From Reticulitermes speratus (lineage: Eukaryota; Arthropoda; Insecta; Blattodea; Rhinotermitidae), in the NCBI GenBank assembly GCA_021186555.1, contig JAJKFL010000012.1:17061711-17125710 (forward strand): a DNA stretch of 64,000 nucleotides, given 5' to 3'. The first letter of the stretch is position 1; each line of letters begins with the position of its first letter. The notes beneath the pieces are model-generated. The model was not told the origin of the DNA, did not search any database, and saw only the letters and a program-made list of their open reading frames with translations. Of the stretch, positions 10,742-21,914 are shown one piece after another. Position numbers and translations under genes: made by a program.

Positions 10742-13700
10742 GAAGTTGCATGAACTTTGTAGTTTACCAAATAAAATTCCCAAATTTATATTGACTTTGG
10801 GAACCTTTTTTGTTGTGATGTGACAGTACAGAGGGCATAAATATCACTGGGTATGGACTCAGAAGTCAGTTGGCATCTGTAAATCCAGTAACCAATGGCA
10901 GTCCCTGCACTGGCTGGTTCATCATAAGAACTTCAGTTTACCATCTTAACCACCAACATATAAATGTATACCAACACACACTTCACCCAGCAACTATCAT
11001 ATTATTGTAATTACATTTACTTACTATAAATTAGTTACTTAACCCACTTACTGATTCATACATTACTCATGCACATTTTCTTTGGCCAAAATTAATTGTG
11101 ACAAGTAGCACCTGCCACCATATTTAAGGCAATATTGTGTTTGAAGTGCTGCGAAATATTACCAAAAGATTTCAGAACACTACAGAATAATGTAACAAAC
11201 AGCAGTAATTTTGTGTGCGTATTTTTGTAATGAAATAAAAGCAAGCACATAAATTAATCAAACCACAGAAATGTCTTTCATGAATTAATAAAATATGTAA
11301 TGAATAAATATACATAAATAAATAAATAAATAAACAATTCTACACAGCTGAATTATGGAGTGCCCCTACAAATCAACTTTCAAGATTCACCTACTCTTAA
11401 AAGCCACAACCTCACAGTCTTACCTGTATATAAGCTTCTGTAAGTGTAATCATCTGTGGCAGAATGTCTATCACATGAAGATCTTGCATCTCGTACCACT
11501 TTCCACTTCCCTGAAAGTATTAGCAACCTGTGACATTTGTGCCTTCATACGTGTCTCACTATACAGTTAGTGACTGTCCATTACCTGCTGCTATACGTAC
11601 TTTGTTCACATGAGTAAGTGATTAAGATGCACGAAAACATCACCCCAGACCTCCAAAACTGTATAACTGCCAATTATGAAGAACTGACAGCGGTATGTTA
11701 CATTTATAATAGTGTAGTCATTATACTGACTGGTACAGGCTGTGTGCCTGAGGAGTCATGGTTCAATTCCCAGCAGAGGAGACTTTTTCTTCTCCATAGT
11801 GTTCATACTGGCTCTGGAACCCAGGCAAACTACTGTTCAGTGAATGCTGGGGGCTCTTTCCTGGAAGGTATACCAGTGAGGGCATGAAGCTGACCACTCA
11901 GCTCCATGCCAACGTTAAGAACATGTGGAACTATACCTCCACTCCCACAATATGTCCTCATGGTGTGTATAGGTACAACTTTCCCTTTCACACTTAGGAT
12001 TATAAAATTTCTGGACCATCCATTGTCTTGTACAGTACAGAAAAAAAGCACATATCAGGAGCCTTTCCAGTGATTTAAAGCATTCCTCCCACATTTGAAA
12101 TATTTACTTAGCATCTACAACTGAATCAATTTCAAACAACAGCAAAACTCAGTGGCTATGTGATATGTGCTGCATAAGTTACAGTATTTTTTCAGTACTA
12201 CCTTCTGAACATAGAAGAAACTCAGTACATATGTCTGTCATATTCTGACTCACATAAGTTTAAGGTCTGTAACAATTCTGTTCTAAAACCAAAATGATTA
12301 AATCCTTCAAGCATCTGGACTACTTTACAGTACACTGACCTTATGTAACACGTGAACACGGTAGGTCCCTTTGCCAGGTTCTCCATCATGTACAATGTTT
12401 GCTACAAGGTCATATGTTGTGCTTGTGTACCTCTCCTTCACTTCTTGTGTTAGGATGTCTCCGAAATCAACATTTCTGTAATTCAATGCAATGTATTCTT
12501 AGAGGCATGGAATTTATCTACACAGCCTTACACCCTAAAAGACCATAATATTCATCTGCAGTTTACTCTCTTTTGTAAGAATGGTCATTACCTATAATGA
12601 AAAATAAATGCTACAGTTCAAGATTTGAGGTTCTCACAGTGGTGTTGATGAAGACTCCAGTCTTCTGGTACGTTATGCCATGATCACAAGCAAAAAGTTA
12701 AGGACACAGTGTAATATCCCACAAGACTTGAGTCTTCAAGATACTGTTTATTTACACATTCCAAGTTACATGTCTGGTTACATTTCACTATTGTATAAAA
12801 AATATTATACTATAAAATGTCCCTAACATCAAGTGATTTAGAAAGAAGAGAAAACTTACTTGACCGGGAAGTTCACAATTGTTGGATTCTTTTCCACAAA
12901 GAATGTGTTTTTTGTGAATCTCTGAAACAGACAAAATTGTGTAAAATTACAATCACTCTTCATATCACACTACACTAATTAGTGAAATGTGACTGAGCAT
13001 TTGCTACAAGATGATGATGCTGAATGTTATCAATCTGACACCACATGCTAAGTACTGCATTGCTGCAGCCTGGCAACAAACAAAGTCCACTTCTCTCAAC
13101 TTCTGTTTTAAATAATTAGACACCTTAAAAACCATGGCTGTATCTTGTCTGTGCTAGACAAATTGCTTAGATCCTTATTCTTCCTTTTTTTAAATACAAT
13201 AAAACATCATAAAAACAAAATCACGCATTCAAAGACTTCAATTTTCACTATATATATGGGGTACATTTAACTGTAAAAGCTGGAAGAGAGAGTTGATGTT
13301 AAGATTTATCAATGGCTGACTAACCACAACGGAACCCCTCTATTTAACTGTTTAAAAATTTAAAGTTGTGCTATGCAACACTTTGGTTTGCTCCACGTGC
13401 ACCCAAGTGGTGGTCTGAAAAGTAAAGTTACATGATTACTTGCTGCACAATCGGTTGCAGGTGTTGGAGCATGCACCCTGCAGCCCAAACCTGGTCCCGA
13501 CATTGATTTGTTTTGGCCTTTACAGCAGCACCTGTCTGGAACGAACTTTTGACATACATGTGGATGTGCAACCTGAAGTGTACCACCATATACTGCAGTT
13601 CAGACCTGACTATTACTGCAACAGTATGGATAATTTCTTCAAACACTGGAACACATTCTTTTAATAAGCCAGGCAGTCATGTTCAAAACACTACAAAGTC

Positions 13701-16700
13701 ATGCCTTGGTAACTATGTAATATCATGGTGATATGACTAAAATTTTCTCACAGAAGACTGTTACCTTATTTCTCAGATGCCAATGCAAATCATTCTTATC
13801 TCGGGATGCTATGACAAACACTTGTTACCAGACATAGCAACTCAAGGGGTTAATTCAAAATGTTTCATTTATATCTCAGACACAGGTGAGGAAACATTAC
13901 GATGGAAAGACACCTGACGATTATTAAACCGTTTCAAACGGTGCAAATCCTTCAGCCCGAGCCAATATCAGTATTCAAACACTTCACTCAACACAAACCT
14001 TAATATACAGGATAAGGTACGGTGGCAGGTCTGTGATCTCAAACCTCTTCATAAAGTTCTCTTTGTATGTCTTGTACTCTTTTTCAGTCTGTGCATTAAA
14101 TTTCTGCAGCAAGGTGTACAGGTTTACCTGAAACACACAAACATATAGAAGTTCTGGGAACTACAATGACATACAGGACAAGCCAGAAAGCAATCTAAAA
14201 ATTCAGTATTAACCCTTTGGCACCTAACATTATATTTTTGCAACACACAGTGTGATGCTTCAAAAGTCGAATGTTACATACTTACGGCTGCTCTTATACA
14301 GCCACTATTTAAATGGTGGCCTGCCTCAGATCACACCCTCAATTAATTCTGGCACCAAAGGGTTAATGCTCAAAATACAGTAAATACTATCCCTACCTGT
14401 GGAATGATGTTCTCCCGGAATTCATCTTTGAACAGTGGAGGTGGAGGGAGATCACATGTCAAATACAGAAAAGGTGACTCAGTTACTTTCTCTTGGTACT
14501 CATCCATAAGTAAAAGTGCTTCTTTCTGTTCCTCCTCCAATTCAATAGGTGGAATTTTTCGAGTGTAAATCCTCATTGAACCCAGGAATGAACGGTATAC
14601 AATGGATGAGTCACGTTTCTTTGATCCATTTAAGGCAATGTGCAAAGCATTAAGAAACCACGACAGGAAATCAATAGGATCCCTAAAACATTAAAGTTCA
14701 TTAGTGTAAATTCAGAAGTTATCACCTATACCAACTCGTTTTTATGACACCTAATTACTTTTACACTCCAAAATTGGGATTTTGCTGCATATGCATGCAT
14801 GTGAGTGTGTGTGTGTGAGAGAAAGATGTCTCACCATTTCACGTACATGTTGCAGCTATTCACATCTGAACACAGCGAGTTTCAAAACAGAACCAAAAAG
14901 AATGATGGTAGACAAACAAATTTCCAACACTTCTGCTACATGCTCTCTCAGTACCATTAGGTCAACAGTGTGTACACATATTTTAGCTGTGTATCACAAT
15001 ACTTTCAGGAAAAAACAGCAATAGGTATTAAGAAAGACTTTTAAACTAGCAGTTACAGACAAAAGATGTTGGGCTGTAAAGGTACAAATGTTTGTTCCTT
15101 ACTTATGTATCATACTGCAAAGACATAAAAGGGAGCAAAGGTACAGCTCCATGCATTCTTAACTTCAGCACAAGATGTGAGTGGTCAGCTTGAGGGACTG
15201 GCTGGTTTATCTCCAGACAAAAGCCCTCTGTACACAAAGCACAGGAGGTTTGTTGGGCCCAAGAACCAGTTTGGACACAGTGAAAAAATCTCTGCTACTG
15301 CAGGGACTGAAAATCTGATTTCCCAGTTATCCAGCCCATTGCCTAGTGACTACAATGACTGAGCTATCCTGGGTCCCTGCATTGGACTGTACTGCTGCAA
15401 ATTATCTCTCAGATACATGCCACACTGCAGGCACAGGGAAGATTACTGTCTTCTGGACTGTCATGCCAAGCAGTCGACTGTCACATCCCAGAAGACAGTA
15501 ATTCTTCATAGTCAGCACTGTAAGAACCTGAAATTTCAGTGGCAGTGGGAACTTTTAATGTTAGTAACAGGCAGATGTTCTGTAACATCACACGCTACAT
15601 GCGGCTGCACAGCTCTGGGAGACAGAAAGGATGTGTTATATTTAATGACGCTGCCAGTTGTTAAGATTATATAACATCAGTGGTAGATGAATGAAATATG
15701 AGTACGGAACACTGAAGGAATGATATTGGTAGGGAAAACAAAATGACTGGGAGACAAAACTGTCCCAGTGCCACTGTGTCCAACACAAATCCCACATGTA
15801 CTCGATGAGGTATGTGGGATCACTCTCTAACATTGTTACCTTAATCTCTCTACTGTACCTTGTTCTGTGAACTGGAACTTCTTTCTGCTCCACAAAACGA
15901 CGGCTTGCAGCATTTCGTGTGGAGAAACATGAGCCTTAAAGTTTCTAGGGTTCCATAACTTCCTCATCAGCTCACCAAAGCGCTGCACTAACAAAAACGA
16001 GCTGTCGCCTGGAGGTCGCTTCACACGAGCATAGTTTATCTCCCGCAGGAAATAATTTCTCAGAGGAGTCACATGTGACAGTGCCTGCAATATGCAATGG
16101 AAACAGAGAGAAAAGAATGCCAACTCTGCACATCAAACAAGGCTGTAAGTGTACATCAGTGATTCTCAACATTTTGCATCTCACATACCACAGTTCATAC
16201 TGTCAAAAAACATGTGGTCCCATCATAGTCAAAACAAAACATCTCTTTCTCCAAAAAGTGTACATTTTAATTATGTATTCCGATATTATATTAATCATTA
16301 ATGGAAACTATTTTTGACACCTCATGTCCAACCCAGTTGACAAGTCAAAGGAACACCCATCTGCTGCAAAATTTATAAACAAACATCCCTTAAGTTTACA
16401 ATCTTAAAATTGACACAGGTACATTTTATTCTTCCTCCATCATGCCTTTAAAAAAAAACAGGGAAAGTGGGGGAGGGAGGGAAAAAAGAAGAGTGTGTTA
16501 CTCTTTCAAACAAAATACTACTCACTTTCTCTTTCAGTTGCCTGTAACATTATTTGCCGAAATACCTCACAAGTCACGAAACTGCAAGTCAAATGGAAAA
16601 CCAAACTTATGTCATAAAAGAAGCCATATTTTGCACACAAAACATTTCATTTGTTATGTGTGTTACTTAATGATGTCAGTTGCTAAGATTACATAGCATC

Positions 16701-19700
16701 AGTGACAGATCATTCAATAAGTATGGAGTACTGGTAGAAGATACTGACAGGGGAACACCACAGTATTTGGAGAAAACTCTGTCCCAGTGCCACTTTGTCC
16801 ACCACAAATACCACATAGACTGGCCTGGGAATGAACCCAAGCCTCTGCAGTGAGTGGCTGGCAACTAACCACCTGAGCCAAGGCATGGCCATGAAACATT
16901 TTGTTTGTGTCCGTAAAAATGCATCTTTGAGGAGGAAGAAAGAAAATAAAAAGAAGTAAAGAAAAACTAACCTGTAAAATCACATTGCAATAGTCATTTG
17001 CCTTAATATTGTTCAGGCCAACTATCCCTGGAAGATACATGGTGCCATCTATTGCGCGAGATAGTTTGTCACTGGAATCCATTGATCCTATCTGCTCAGA
17101 TGTAAATGTTGGGTTAAGAACATATTTGATGTCATCCAAAGAAGAGTCTGAAATCCACAACAGACCACATTTCTATATAAACTATGTCTCAATAAGTTAT
17201 AAAAACTGCTGAGAGATTTATCACCAGTAACTAATTCTCAACATACCATGTTACGTGGATCTTGGTCAAGAAAATTGTAACTATGTGCCTTCATAACCAA
17301 ACTTTAACCAATATACAATATTTGGGGTAAGAAAGTACATAAAGTTAGCTGACACAGTTGATGACAAAATACATTCATTACCCACTGCTCTTACTACACA
17401 TTACTTTGTATTACTAGACAGTTGTTATAATACAGAATAAAGAAACGTGCTTTAGGTTACTATCATTCATACGCAGCCTTGCGTCTAACTGAATGTTATC
17501 ACAGTAAGCTGAGTAACCCACTATCACATTACACTGTAAAGTGGTGCAGTTCAATTTATATATTCACAGTCTACTTCCCAAACATTTCAACGTAAACAGA
17601 CAGATGCCAATGAGATTTCTGTAACAAATTGCCTTTATACAGTGTAAGCCAAAAGTCACTGTAAGCCTACCTCTAACTAACTAACTCCATGGAGCAGAGT
17701 CCCTCTTGAGAAGCTAACAGGTCCTCAGCTAGTCAAGAAATTCCCCGCGTTTTATGGAACCCGAAAGTTCATTACCGCATTCACAAGAGCCTGCCACCTG
17801 TTCCTGTCCTGAGCCATATCAATCCAGTCCACGCCCCCATCCCACTTGTTGAACTGTAAGCCTATCATAAGGTAAGAGATAAAGTTCACCCTAGAACAAA
17901 CCATGAAGACCCAGAGAGGGTGTAAAGGTATAGCTCTACTCTTTCCTTAACCTCGGCACTAGATGGGGATGGGTGGTCAACGCCACGCCCCGGCCGCTTT
18001 ACCCCCGGAAATGACCCGGTACCCATTGTACAGGAGGCTGGGTAGGTCCCAGGGCCGGTCTGGATGGGTGCTGAAAATCTCGCCCCTGCCGGGATTCAAT
18101 CCCCGGACCGTCCAGCCCGTAGCGAGTCACTATACCGACTGAGCTATCCCGGCCCACACGCCTATCATAAATTATAAGTATATTCAGAGAGTACCTGGAC
18201 ACTAATACAAATACATTTCTCATACTTAAGTTACAAAAAATGTTGGAAATGGCCTCACTGTATGTGCCACAAGTCATGAAAGCATGTAAGAATGAGACTG
18301 TTTTATCATTTGTAGTATAGGGCTTTCTGCTCACTCAGTATTTACACTCAGTGAATGTTCCCATCTCAACCTCCTTGATTTAAATTATCCAAACATTAAT
18401 GTATGAAATACTCTGTTATGAAAGTCTCTCCATTTCCAACTTAGTACATGTATTTCACACAAATATTCTTTCTCCAAAAGTTTTCTCTGAAATACCATCT
18501 ATTATGTGTTCTTGCAAAGTGAAATGGTGTTCTAGACAAGTGCAGAACACAAGGGAAATGTTACGTTGCAATTATCATAAATCATACAACTTCCAATTCT
18601 GACAAGTTTTTCAAAAGTAAATGAGCAAATTATATGAGAATATAGCAATGTAAACTTACCAATAATTTCATAGTTGTCTGGCAGACAATAAAATCGAAGA
18701 GTGTGGAGATTGAGGAAAACATGATGACTTTCCCCCACGCTGTGTGTATATGCATGTGTGTTATTTCCTCGACCTGTTCCAACAAATGAAAACTTTATCA
18801 CCATATTTTGTGAAACAAGGGGTCTACTTATAACATACGTACTCAAAAGTGACATATCTTTACAATAGCGTAGTTACTTCCTTACGCCTCCTTTGTTCAT
18901 TGCTTCATTTGCTGTGATATTTATAGATTAATTACCGAGAGATATCATTACGTTTGTGGGTCACTTGAGTATAGTGACTTGCTACAGGCTGGATGGTCCA
19001 GGAATCAAATCCTGATGGGGCGAGACCTTCTGCACCTGACCAGACCGGCCCTGGGGCACACCTAGCCTCCTGTACAGTGGGTACTGGGTCTCTTTCCTGG
19101 GGGTAAAGCGATCAGGGTGTGGAGTTAACCCACCCCCATCTAGCACCAAGGTTAAAAAAAGAGTAGTTATACCACTACTCCCCCTCTGGGCCTTCATGAC
19201 CTGTTACAGGGTGAACTTCACCCTTACCTTTACCTTACCATTAGGTCTAATGCTTGGATAGTTTGCTTACATTTGGCAATTCTTTCACACTTTTCCAAAA
19301 AGAATCCACAATTGCTAAGAGGATGTCAGGTTACTTAAATTTACGGTATGCATTTGGTTTTGCAATCACAACTGAAACGTGAATTCTGAAACAATTCAGA
19401 TAGTGATATCGTATAGATGTGCGCTAAGTACACTCAAACACCAGATGTAAAGTTGTTACATGAATATGATTACAAACCTTGGAAATACTTTCCACAAACA
19501 AGGCACGCGTACACATTGATTCTAGATAGAGAAACTGAGCACAGCTTCTCAAAGTCAAAATCTAACACCTGTCTGTTGATTGTATCAAGGTATGGACACA
19601 GACGATATGTCTTCACTCTCTCTTTTGTTGGGACTGAAATGTAAAAGATATGAGGTTAAAAAACAGAAAAAGTGGCATATTCCTAACTCCAACTTTGCAT

Positions 19701-20497
19701 TAATACATAAAACTTCCACCATATACAACATTTCACCCATTTTAACTAAATTCAGATCTTGTGTTACTAATCCATGCATAAACACATTTTCTATCACAGA
19801 CTGTAAGTTCTAAAGACATCTAGTAATTTTTAATACACTGGAGATAGGGACCTTTTATGGCACAAAACTCTCCCACTCAATACCGCTACATAGGTTGTTC
19901 TGTGAAGTTATTAGCCTCATTGCACATAACAGAACTTATCAAAACATCAGTTATGTATTGCAACATTGACTTCTGCAATTTAAAAATATGCTATCAGAAA
20001 TCATGTAAGATAGGTCCAACAAACGCTGGTAAATTCTTTATTCTGACAGGTTCGCCACATATTGGTTAAATGCGAGTAGATAAAAATCATTCGCGTTTGT
20101 GCTATACTAAGCAAAGTTTCATTTGATTACAAATTACTTCAACCAATACTTCCTTACTAACGCGGACATGAATGATCACACGACAGAAACAGTTTTATGA
20201 AGCAGCAAAATCATACACACGATACTCAACCAAAAAATGCACTATAATTTTTTAGATATTATATATTACAATCTGTGTAATACATAAAACAATAACAAGA
20301 GTGCATTTGTTGCTTGAGTATCGTGTGTTTGATCAATGACAATGCACGGTATGAATAATATAAAATAAAGGCAAAATCATACTTTTCGGTTCCTCAATTT
20401 CATCTATTGGATCAATATCTTCTAGCTTCCTCTTCAAATTTCCAGGTTTTGAAGATGGATTTAGAGTAGATTTAATAATAGGTTTTATTGTTGCCAT
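10079..20497 (-). CDS. USP39: USP39/Sad1-like tri-snRNP splicing factor, 11 exons
   Basis: Exons: 20383-20497, 19478-19633, 18660-18773, 16972-17147, 15859-16084, 14397-14682, 13999-14127, 12860-12921, 12340-12475, 11424-11510, 10079-10117, all with GT-AG borders. The product is ~508 aa (human 565). The protein helps assemble the U4/U6.U5 tri-snRNP in the nucleus. After a short basic N-terminus comes a ZnF-UBP domain ([33 protein letters not shown]). The USP fold follows (about residues 165-500) with [31 protein letters not shown] and [15 protein letters not shown]. The Cys box reads [16 protein letters not shown], with Asp180 where proteases have Cys, and the His box is GTY not GHY, so it is a pseudoprotease as in all USP39. 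The exon 5/exon 6 junction is off by one base (see findings). Start: the first ATG, giving [10 protein letters not shown]. The gene is head to head with GAR1. Confidence 0.93.
10706..10742. repeat. (TG)n followed by G-run in USP39 last intron
   Basis: About ten TG units run directly into about 18 G residues. It lies in the intron between exons 10 and 11. Low-complexity, prone to length error. Confidence 0.9.
11740..12010 (+). mobile_element. Decayed tRNA-derived SINE (family B) in USP39 intron
   Basis: B-box-like GGTTCAATTCCC, then the family body order (TGGCTCTGG, GGGGGCTCTTTCCTGG, GACCACTCAGCTCC, AACTATACCTCCACTCC) and a tail ending GTACAACTTTCCC. It lies between exons 9 and 10 of USP39, antisense to the gene. 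Confidence 0.5.
12620..12750. mobile_element. Foldback MITE end (family M) in USP39 intron
   Basis: A well-preserved outer end, GAGGTTCTCACAGTGGTG, is followed by GAAGACTCCAGTCTTCTGG. The inverted partner near 12715 reads ATATCCCACAAGACTTGAGTC. It lies between USP39 exons 8 and 9. Confidence 0.5.
13440..13664 (+). pseudogene. Mariner transposase C-terminal remnant
   Basis: A 74-codon open stretch reads [15 protein letters not shown], then a degenerate segment, then [25 protein letters not shown]. This matches the C-terminal order of mariner transposases: the VLEHPPYSPDLAP block that carries the third catalytic Asp, then the helix with PDFY..GI..L..RW. The Asp of the SPDL motif is Asn here and the rest of the transposase is absent, so it is a dead fragment. 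It sits in the USP39 intron between exons 7 and 8, antisense to the gene. Confidence 0.6.
15075..15366 (-). mobile_element. Decayed tRNA-derived SINE (family B) in USP39 intron
   Basis: The body blocks are CACTAG-like, GAGTGGTCAGCTTGAGG, GGTTTGTTGGGCCC and a tRNA-like head at 15340-15366 with GAGCTATCC on the plus strand. Antiparallel to the plus strand, so in the same orientation as USP39. It lies between exons 5 and 6. Confidence 0.5.
15415..15530. mobile_element. Foldback MITE 3' end (family M)
   Basis: The right-hand end is TCACATCCCAGAAGACAG, then ATTCTTCATAGTCAGCAC, then TGTAAGAACCTG. This is the complement of the GAGGTTCTCAC outer end seen at 12628. Its left half is degenerate. Confidence 0.5.
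15650..15830 (-). mobile_element. Decayed tRNA-derived SINE (family D)
   Basis: Shares with the 16.7 and 23.0-kb copies the tail block GCCAGTTGTTAAGATTATATAA-like, the ATCAGTGGTAGATGAATGA segment and CAGTGCCACTGTGTCCAACAC. The tRNA-like head is lost just before USP39 exon 5. Confidence 0.5.
16668..16900 (-). mobile_element. tRNA-derived SINE (family D) in USP39 intron
   Basis: On the minus strand the head reads GCCATGCCTTGGCTCAGGTG (A-box-like), then a B-box-like GGTTCATTCCC, then a body with GGACAAAGTGGCACTGGG and a tail ATTGAATGATC...TGCTATGTAATCTTAG. It lies between exons 4 and 5. Confidence 0.65.
17690..17860 (-). pseudogene. RTE-like LINE 3' end (family L)
   Basis: Minus strand: the [22 protein letters not shown] tail, then the post-stop segment with CTTGACTAGCTGAGGACC and CTTCTCAAGAGGGACTC. 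The same segment order is found in the copies at 32.0 and 5.7 kb. It lies directly beside a family B SINE. Confidence 0.55.
17870..18155 (-). mobile_element. tRNA-derived SINE (family B), well preserved
   Basis: Minus strand: head GGGCCGGGATAGCTCAGTCG with TATAGTGACTCG, B-box-like GGGATTGAATCCC, then GACCGGCCCTGGGACC, ACCGGGTCATTTCC, GGGGTAAAGCGGCCGGGGCG and tail ending in a short GGTAAGAG stretch. It is one of the best copies and useful as the family reference. Confidence 0.75.
18960..19240 (+). mobile_element. tRNA-derived SINE (family B)
   Basis: Head with TAGTGACTTGCTACAGGCTG and B-box-like GGAATCAAATCC, body GACCGGCCCTGGGGCAC and GGGGGTAAAGCGATCAGGG, tail CTTACCTTTACCTTACC. It lies in the USP39 intron between exons 2 and 3, antisense to the gene. 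Confidence 0.75.
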
Positions 20498-21914
20498 TCT
20501 TTTCCATGTATCACCAAATTTTAAACGGACATTCTCTCATACCCACTTCCAAAACCAAATCCCATCACCATTCCGTACACCTCTAATCCGTGGTCCCCTC
20601 TCCCACGGATTATCTAGCTGTCTCCTATGCAAAGATAAATATGCCAAATGTATGTGTATCTGGATGCCATAAATACTTGTGATTCTTTGATGTGCCCCCT
20701 GAGGTTGGCAACTTGATTGCCGAAACATTTGTAGGGGTTACAAATATACTTTACTTTGTTAATAATTCTTGTGCATTAGTTGGTTTAACTTAAACTTATG
20801 ACAAAGTGCACGATAAATATAATAAAATAAATAAATGCTTTCGAAATATCGAATGTCAACGTTCAGACATCCTGAACTGCAGACGGACGTAGCTTTAGTA
20901 ACCGTGATAGTCATTGGTTTTTATGTATGAAAAGAAAATGCCTAAACTTCATGTTTTCAAATATTGCATCCTGTTCGTGTCCCTAGTAAAATTAAAAAAA
21001 ACACGCAGTATCACAAGCTAAAAGTTCTTTATAACAAACTTGTACAAATATCCACTACACGCGAGATAAGATGCCATGTTGCAGCGTAATTAGTTCACGT
21101 CATATTCGTGGCCGTGTATCCATACCCGTGCGAATAGTTTAAAAAAGCACAACACAAGGGGACTAAATGTGACAATAAGGAGAACTTATTGTTGGATCCA
21201 TCACAAATCCATTAAGATGAATGTTAAAATTGTAATGGCAATTGAATATTATATAATAGACCGAACATCAGTTCACTATAGGGTGTTGGTATTGGTATGC
21301 AGGGCGTTTATAAATCGAGAAATTCTACGATTGTCAGCCGGCAACTGTATCCAGATGTACAGAAAGAAGTAATGTATTGTGTATGCGCCGAATCGTCACA
21401 ATAATTTTGTCTGGTAGTGTGTGAGTCAATTCTTATGGATAAACGTAATTCAAAAATTGGGGTTTGAATTGGTCTGCTACCTGGTGGTAAAAGTACAACT
21501 AACGTTCCATGAATGGCGTCCATGTGGGTTAAATAATATAACTGAAGGTAAGAATATAAGCCAGTTTTGGAATGGGTAGGATGTTGTAATGAATTGTAAC
21601 AGTTATTGATAATTAACATTACATCGAACTCACATAGTTTTAGTTTTTTATGCACTAAATGTAGGAATAGTGTAACTGAAATAGGGAAAATGTGAAAAGT
21701 AACATGCGTCTAACCTCCATTGCATTCAACACGTGTTTTCAATAGTAGCACACATTCCGTTTCTATTAGACGGGAAGTAATCATTTCGTTCATTCTATAT
21801 GATATTTAAAACAATAAAGCGTGGCGTGTTACCTGATTATTGGAATGCCACTGCAGTTCACGGTATGTGTACTTAACTTAAAGGTTAATAACAATTTAAT
21901 TTTGACGTAGGATC
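20498..21914. other. Head-to-head intergenic region between USP39 and GAR1
   Basis: Must contain both promoters. I see no TATA box at a convincing distance from either start codon. It also carries the hammerhead-like motif at 20695-20737 within a repeat fragment of about 150 bp. The other ORFs show no domain. Confidence 0.6.
20695..20737 (+). other. Hammerhead-ribozyme-like motif
   Basis: Stem I is CCCC (20695-20698) with GGGG (20734-20737). The core CTGAGGT (consensus CTGANGA, A9 changed to T) lies at 20699-20705. Stem II is GGCAA (20707-20711) with TTGCC (20717-20721). GAA lies at 20722-20724, stem III is AC...GT around ATTT, and GTA at 20731-20733 fits the cleavage triplet. The A9 change and one unpaired base before stem II weaken the call. 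Confidence 0.35.
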
